Shown piece by piece: positions 57,762 to 64,000 of a stretch of DNA of 64,000 nucleotides. Source of the stretch: Morella rubra (Eukaryota > Streptophyta > Magnoliopsida > Fagales > Myricaceae); contig CM025850.1 in the NCBI GenBank assembly GCA_003952965.2, positions 9,612,950 to 9,676,949 on the forward strand. The letters run 5' to 3'. Position numbers and translations under genes: made by a program. How positions within the stretch are numbered: position 1 is the first letter of the stretch; every line of letters starts with the position of its first letter. The notes below the pieces were generated by a model, which was not told where the DNA came from, did no database searches, and saw only the letters and a list, made by a program, of their open reading frames with translations.

Positions 57762-57909
57762 GACGTGAGATAAGTCAATTATATATATACGAATTAAAAA
57801 GCGTCATTTATCTTTCTGGACCATTGTCTCTATGTGACGTGACATAAGTCAATTATATGTATACGAATTAAAAAGCGTCATTTATCTTTTTCGACCATTG
57901 TCTCTATGT
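57762..57909. repeat. Tandem duplication, two 74-bp units
   Basis: Units 57762..57835 and 57836..57909 share gtcaattatat, acgaattaaaaagcgtcatt and ccattgtctctatgt, with a few substitutions. Confidence 0.85.
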
Positions 57910-60900
57910 CAAAGTCTCAGTCAATGCCCGAACGTGTGAAGTTAGTGTCTGTACACGTGGATTTATCTTACACCTAATTGTTAGTGGGCTGATTGAGCAT
58001 CTAATGTGGAGATAATAGACCCAAAAGTACAAGCGACCCTTTTTAGTTCCTGCACATTAGTGGACAGACGGGAGATATTTTTAAACTGAAAAGTTTAACT
58101 CAGGAACCTAAAATCAACTTTCTTTATTAACAGTTATATATGTGTAATGTTCAAAAATACCACATGGTACGGGTGATTTTAAGCCAATTTTGTATTAACA
58201 TAGTAAATTATTCTTTTATGATTTGTCAACTTCAGTTGTCAAGTCTAGTATTTAATTTCTCCAATAGACGGGTGGTAGCTAGAGAAGAGACCCGCAAATA
58301 GCAATATTGTTCAGTGTGAACATGCTGTACTGGTGGCACACAGTAAGCGCAAAATATTATAGCTGCATTAGCGATAGAGACGAGATAACGTGATCAAGAT
58401 CAGACACTTCACAACTTGGGTGGCGGCTCTCAGTACTAGTTTATGGAGTCACTTTCCCCGTGGTACATCTTTTAAACGATAATAGAGTATGGACCATACC
58501 ACTAGCTCATAGCTTCTGTCATACAGCGCAAGCAGTGTAGGGTAACACAATTGCAGGGGAAAGAAGGAAACCCCTTTGGCTTCTTGCAGGAACGGCGACA
58601 AGATTAGGGATAGGAACCCGACAAAAACGCATTTTTATCGGTGCACCTTTTTCTTGTTTTATTGATGTGTGAAAGAGAGTCAGTTTGTTCTCCTCTATAT
58701 AACCTCCGCGTTAAAGAATCTATATATGTGGCATGCTCGTTCTCTTCTACTCAAATTTTTTAGATAAGCTTGTTTATACCGTGGTATTCAAGGCATAGAC
58801 AGTACCCTATGTCAAATGGGATTTTTCATATGTTGGTGGAGGGGAGCGACTTTCCTCGTGGTATGTCTTTTCAGCCGTGAGGCTGGGGATCATGCCACTG
58901 GCTGTAGCAAAGGACAGATATTGAACTGGAGAAAAGGAAAGAGCCTCGAGCTCGTTGCACCTTTCTAGCTTTGATTCGATCGAGGGTTAGGTCCAAAGGC
59001 CAAATAAAGTATCACATGGTCGAGTACAGACGTGTGCATGGCCCTGGGTGATCCACGAACTACATGGTACATATCTGTGATACACATTTTGACAACTCGC
59101 TTGCTCTCGAGCTTTACCACTTAAAGAGCTCAAAAAGTCGATTTGTCCGGCGCTGAAACCTTCTCGTTCGCTCATGGCTACCTCATTCAATCAGCCGCCT
59201 CCGCCCCGGCCCACACTGTCTCTCTCTCTCTCTCTCTCAGCCTTAACTTCTTTCTTGTTGGAATTAATTGCTTCCGTACCAGGGCAGATGTGATCTTTAC
59301 AGACTACAACAGTGAGCAAGTGGCCCAGTTCTGGCGCATGCTCGACACTCGGCTGGCGTTCCTCGCTTTGAGGGAAAGGGGCCTTTTAGGTTGAGACGAG
59401 CGCAGCTCTTGTGAAGAACGTCGGCATGGGTACCCGTCAAAAAAAACAGGAGAGTACGACTATAAAGGTTGACAGGAAAAATTTGTACAAAAGGAAAGAG
59501 AAGGAAAGAAAATTTAAAAAAGGAGGTGGACCAGCTTGTCTATCTGTAGGACCCTGGTGTACTCGACATAAAGAAAAAGTTGGTCCTCTTGCTTTTAAGT
59601 TAGCACTGTACGTACCATTTTATGAAGGCAGAACTGCATTTTCTTTGTGTCTTGTCTTGTCAAATTGGGGGTAGAGATTAGGTGATATTTGCGCCTTAAA
59701 GATTGATTGCTCATCCAGCCAATTTAACACTTAACTATGTTTTGAGTGTTTTTTTTTTTAGCAAGTCTTCCTAGCTTTACTAAAAATGAAATAAGAAAAA
59801 TGAGTATTTTTTTTTATAATTAGTAAAAATCCAATTCGACAAGTTTATCATAGGAGACCCACTTAACAAGTCGGTGCAGCCTCATGACACATAAATCAGG
59901 TGGAGGTGCTCTCATAAACTTATTTACATTTGATAGAATTCGAATTTGAAACTTCAAAGGAAGCAAATGTTTAAACCCCAGATCTGGATTACCAAACAAA
60001 TTCCTTAGAATTAAAAAAAAATAAAAAGAAATGAGTAATCTAAACAAAGATAATTTATTAACTGCAGGTGTGATAATCATGTAGCACTCAATGATTAGGA
60101 AGTTAATGTATGGGTGGCCACGGAGATTGGGACATGGACTTATAAAAGCTCTTTTAATGTTAAACAAATTCTGACTTGACAGTAGCCCGACTCATGCAGA
60201 TAAAACCAAAGAAGCCTGCTCACGCTTGGAAGGCTAGGCTACAGTATCTATTTGTTGGTTTCCCGTTTACGTTTAGCTTCTGCCAGCGGGAGATCCAGCT
60301 ACACCTCTTTAATCTGGCTAGAGACTGTCAATATCAACAATCAATTTATCCACAGAAAAAACAAAAAAAAACAAAAATTTATCCACAGAAGAGAGATGAT
60401 ACAGAGGGCACCCCCACTGGGACCACGACTCTTGTAGTAAGATCCTCCTTCCACCCAATGAGAACTCTGCAAATGCTATTCACCAAAAAAAAAAAAAGAG
60501 AGAGAGAGAGAGAGAGTACTCTGCATGCTTTCTGCGCGTTTTATGGGCTGCGTGATGTCTAGCTTTCTTGAAAGCAACACTCGGATTAGTATACTCGTTT
60601 ATGCTCATGTCTTCTCGTATGTATAAACTTTATAATAAAATCTATTTATTATATGTATCTTTTTTATATAATTCGAATAAAAAATTAATCTTGATTCGAT
60701 ACACTTGGATGATTTTAGCTCCAAAAATGTAGTTATATGGATTTTGGCTTTTTTTTTTCTTTTTACGCCTGTACTAACAAATATTGTTAGCCTAGAGTTG
60801 AAAAGTTGAAAGAATCATGATTAGCTTCTGGTTAGTGAATAGAAATTTAGTAAAATATTGTAAATTTATAAACATTAAATCAAGATTCTTTATAATTTTT

Positions 60901-61702
60901 TTATCTGATTAACAACGTGTTCTGCTTTAAAATTTTAGTACAATTTTGATAAAATTTTAGCAAAATTTTATATTGGTGTTAAAAAAAAAATAGTATTAAA
61001 ATTGGTGAATGTGTGATAAAAGTAAAATTAAAATTTTAAAGTGTATTTGATAAAAATAAAATTTTAGTATAATTTTAACTAACATTTTAAAAACAAACCG
61101 GTTATAAATTTAATTGTTATATTTATTTTTTTAAAATTACACACTAAAATTAAAAAATTATAAAAATTCTCCAAATATAAACAATCAAGTGCATCCACCG
61201 GAAAAAAAAAAAAGGAAAGCACACGTGAGCACTCCCACGCTGTATTTCTGTCCCCAAAGCGTCGGTTACGTATAAATCTTTTCAATGTTCACCAGAAAGT
61301 CAAAACACGTGGGAGCGGTGATCGATCCCACAATCTGCTTCGCATTACTTTATAATTATTTCCATTGTAAAAGCTTCCGTGCATGTCTATGCTAGCCAGT
61401 CGTTTGATTCTTCAATCTGGCGTAATCTACTCCGTCTTTAATTTCGGTGATTAGATAGTCAAATTCAACTGTTTGACCGCTGCCACAAAATAGGAAAATT
61501 TTCAGGTTCGAATTATTTTTTGCTAAAATTATTAAAATTTATTAACATATCCTATAAAAAATCACACCATTAAAATCGTGACATGATATTTTATTTAATT
61601 TTAAATCAGGATAATTTAACTAATTCTAAAGAGTGAGCTTACTTTTTAAAACTTCAAGTACTAAATTTTTTAGGTGTCATTAATATTTTAAGGCCATAAG
61701 AT
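57910..61702. other. Gene-poor spacer with diverged repeats
   Basis: Holds a pair of diverged segments (58451..58610 and 58849..58985, about 398 bp apart), a CT tract at 59220..59238 and a GA tract near 60497..60516. Very AT-rich DNA lies at 60830..61190. ORFs at 59143..59674 straddle the CT tract and look composition-driven. No gene is supported. Confidence 0.4.
60358..60375 (+). mobile_element. 18-bp A-rich micro-insertion with 15-bp duplication
   Basis: aatttatccacagaa at 60343..60357 and 60376..60390 flanks aaaacaaaaaaaaacaaa. This is consistent with a tail-only retroposition, or with filler in a repaired staggered break. Confidence 0.55.
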
Positions 61703-62345
61703 TATTGTCCCTTTAATTATTGGATTTATATGGGACATAGAATTGCAAAGACTCGGCAAATAGTCCAATTACACATAACCTAATTATCAAATAAATAAAA
61801 AAATTGTGTCGCCAAAACACTTATCATGTTTGTTTGCTCAAGAGAAACAAAGTAGTGACATTTATTCAACCCCACGAACCATATTTGAAATGCAATATGT
61901 ACTATTGCCCCATTAATTATTTGATTTATATGGAACTTGAGATTGCTCAGGTTTTGAGAATAGTCGAGTTACACATAAACTGATTTGGATACCTAGTTAT
62001 CAAATAAAAAAATTTGGAAAAAATTTGTGTTGCCAAAACACTTACCATGCTTTGTTGCTCAAGAGAAAATAAAGTAGTGGCATTAATTCAACCTCACGAA
62101 CTATATTTGAAATGCAATATCAACTATTGCCCTATTAATTTTTCAATTTATATGGGACAGGAGATTGCACAAACTTTGAGAATAGTAGAGTGACACATAA
62201 ACTGATTTGAACACCTAGTTATCAAATAAAAAAATATATAAAAAAAAAATTGTATTACCAAAACGCTTACAATATTTCGTTACTCAAGAAAAAATAAAGT
62301 AATGGCATTAATTCAACCTCACGAACTATATTTGAAACGCAAAAT
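61703..62345. repeat. Degenerate three-copy tandem repeat, about 200-220 bp units
   Basis: Units start near 61703, 61903 and 62125. Each runs through tattg.ccc..taatt, ttatatgg, cacataa, atcaaataaa, ccaaaacacttac-like, ctcaag, cattaattcaacc and cgaactatatttgaaa. It is clearly diverged and non-coding. Confidence 0.82.
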
Positions 62346-63315
62346 CGCATAGAAAGTATAATTATTTATTAAAAAATACATACTCTTAATTTATAATAAT
62401 TGAGATTAAGTTGGTTCATAATCATCTTTATCGTCACTATATGATGAAATTTGTTGGGTTTTCCTAAATCTCTCCTGAGTGTGAAGGTATGTGATCACAA
62501 TTTGAAGCAGAATTCAATCAATTTTCCCATTGGAAGATGTTGCTTATCTTTTTTTCCACGAGTACGGATATTTTGAAGAATTTTCCATGGCATGATGGCG
62601 CTTACCCTTCTTCTCCCACGTGTACAGAAACTTTTGCTGTTAATTTATGTGGGCGTTGTATTGTGACTTGTCTCTATCCCTTTTGTTTCTTTTTTTTTTT
62701 TTGGTTTGGGTGTTAGAATTGATCTGACACACCATAGTTTATGGTGTATCCGATGACCATAGGATTGGCTCGACGAGCCGAGGCAACTCGGATCAGTCTG
62801 AAGGCAGCCGAGACAAGGCAGCTCAGGCCGACAAGACGCTTTCAGCTCTCTGACGTCAGCATGTCGCCATGTGATGACGTGATAACATCTAAGGGGCATT
62901 GGCCTCGCAGTAGAATTATTTGGTGCACTGTTCATATCTCCCATTTTCACCTTTCGCGCGTGCAGCACACTACAATCGAGACATTAAACTTAATACTAAC
63001 AATGGAATTTCATCCTTGAAAGGTGAGAGACACGCGCTTTCTTGGGCGCCCCTTGGAACAGCGCATTGTAATTAGTTTCCTTTTCTTTTCTTTTTCTGAG
63101 CATAATTAATTTCCATTTGCTCTACAGTACGAGCATATTTTGTTCCTTCGTTAATTTCCTCTTTTATCTTTCTCGCAGGACACAAGCGCACGCCATTTTC
63201 TACTCCGCAGAGCTCCTTTTAAGCTCGCTCTTCTCCAGAATCATCTACTTCTCTCATGCAAAAGATATATCTCCTTTTGAACTGGACAGCTGTTTTACCG
63301 ATCTCTGCTGGCAAC
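62346..63315 (+). promoter_or_regulatory. Upstream region of the SIB1-like gene
   Basis: Spacer, a T run at 62688..62702, then a more GC-rich block (about 62740..62960) and a pyrimidine-rich leader. The GC-rich block could be a transposon remnant, because its composition differs from both sides. Confidence 0.35.
62851..62882 (+). promoter_or_regulatory. Paired TGACG motifs, as-1-like
   Basis: TGACGTCA at 62851..62858 and TGACGTGA at 62875..62882 start 24 bp apart, about 430-465 bp before the ATG of the VQ gene. TGACG pairs are binding sites for TGA bZIP dimers in salicylate-responsive promoters; there the usual spacing is about 12 bp. Confidence 0.4.
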
Positions 63316-63768
63316 ATGGACGGTAACCTACCAACGAGTGTGCACCAAAGGAAACCGACCAAAAGGACCAAATCCAAGAAAGGGTCGAATCCCATCAAGG
63401 TCGTGTACATCTCCAACCCCATGAAGGTCAAGACCTGTGCCTCGCGATTCAGGGCCTTGGTCCAAGAACTCACTGGCCAAGACGCCGAATTACCGGACCC
63501 AACTAAGTTTTCGGTCTGCGATAACGATGTGGGTTGGCATCAAACGGTTCCTGATCCGGTGATGAAGATTGGTGATGACGACCATTCACCGGAAGTGCCG
63601 GCAGTGGACCTCTGTCACGAGCAGCCCGAAAGTTCTAGTTGCCAGTTTGAGCCTTTCGATGACGTTTTCACGCCCCAGATGATAGAAAATTTGTCGGGGT
63701 TGTTTCCCGCAAATGTATTCTGTGAATCCGCACAAGTTGATGTGCTTAGAAGGCTGGATGCGGCGTGA
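63316..63768 (+). CDS. SIB1: VQ-motif protein, sigma factor binding protein 1-like
   Basis: Intronless, 150 residues from ATG at 63316 (MDGNLPTSVHQRKPTKR) to TGA at 63768. An in-frame ATG at 63256 would add 20 residues, but family members begin near this MD. The VQ motif is FRALVQELTG (residues about 46-55), preceded by KVVYISNPMKVKTCASR, a stretch typical of SIB1/SIB2. A basic N-terminus of Lys/Arg/Thr fits nuclear and plastid targeting. The C-terminal part is acidic and ends in a short conserved-looking segment (FDDVFTPQMIENL). Arabidopsis SIB1 and SIB2 bind WRKY33 and the plastid sigma factor SIG1 and respond to salicylate, jasmonate and pathogens. Other VQ proteins share the core motif, so the subfamily call is slightly less sure than the family. 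Confidence 0.86.
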   Translation: MDGNLPTSVHQRKPTKRTKSKKGSNPIKVVYISNPMKVKTCASRFRALVQELTGQDAELPDPTKFSVCDNDVGWHQTVPDPVMKIGDDDHSPEVPAVDLCHEQPESSSCQFEPFDDVFTPQMIENLSGLFPANVFCESAQVDVLRRLDAA

Positions 63769-64000
63769 ATTGAGTAAGACATCTCTGAGCCTTGGACCAT
63801 TATGGTGTATGTGCTGCCTGTATATTGAATGTAATCGAACGTGTTAGTCTCTTTGTATTAACTTTCAGAAATCAGAATCTAATGCTCCATAGGGCTACAA
63901 CTATTGGCCTGGTGTGTTTTGTATAGCTTGATTTTGCCTTCTGTGTTAATCTTTAAGTCGTACCGTAGAGATAGAGGTCTCGGAAGGGAGTTGAAACTGC
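63769..64000 (+). other. 3' flank of the SIB1-like gene
   Basis: AT-rich 3' UTR-like sequence running to the window edge. No further gene is visible. Confidence 0.4.

Noticed and set aside
59143-59674. ORFs of 83 and 87 codons in the right spacer
   Set aside because: The first is carried by a CT microsatellite and neither shows a recognisable domain or splice context.
63256-63315. Upstream in-frame ATG for the VQ protein
   Set aside because: The extra 20 residues are hydrophobic and unlike SIB proteins, which begin close to the MDGN start; not excluded as a minor start.

Overview
The window is nuclear DNA of a flowering plant, most likely a woody core eudicot. All genes are split by many GT-AG introns and the spacers are AT-rich. 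The predicted proteins match conserved angiosperm families, and the spacers and introns hold Mutator-type MITEs, LINE tails and SINE-like inserts. I cannot fix the genus from the sequence. Coordinates of multi-exon genes run from start codon to stop codon, with exons listed in the evidence. They were built by hand from splice sites, reading phase and recalled family sequence.

Layout, left to right: (1) an Arg/Ser-rich splicing-type protein (RSRC2-like, minus strand) running off the left edge; (2) a spacer with about 1.6 kb of less AT-rich sequence that reads like plant mitochondrial DNA (a probable NUMT); (3) a mitochondrial P-class PPR gene related to Arabidopsis At1g80270/PPR596 (plus), broken by three single-base frameshifts at short homopolymers; (4) a spacer with two neighbouring Mutator-type non-autonomous elements, one a 970-bp foldback with a GC-rich core; (5) a GH31 alpha-glucosidase of the HGL1/YihQ-like branch (plus, 8 exons); (6) organellar DNA gyrase subunit B (minus, 21 exons, convergent with 5); (7) microtubule-associated protein MAP70 (minus, 10 or 11 exons, one GC-AG intron); (8) a two-exon gene for a 60-residue membrane protein (minus); (9) a class II TGA bZIP factor of the TGA2.1 type (minus, 11 exons) whose introns hold several retroposon pieces, all in the gene's own orientation; (10) about 9 kb of gene-poor spacer with tandem repeats; (11) an intronless VQ-motif gene of the SIB1/SIB2 type (plus) at the right edge.

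The genes are ordinary neighbours, not an operon. Two functional links can be drawn, both by inference: three of them (PPR596-like, GyrB, SIB1-like) serve organelle gene expression or DNA topology, and the TGA factor belongs to the class that binds TGACG motifs, two of which lie 24 bp apart upstream of the SIB1-like gene. I found no previously undescribed molecular system. The most useful leads are the frameshifted PPR gene, the foldback MULE, the micro-insertions flanked by short duplications, the Arg-to-Gln change in the GH31 pocket, and the small conserved-looking membrane protein.
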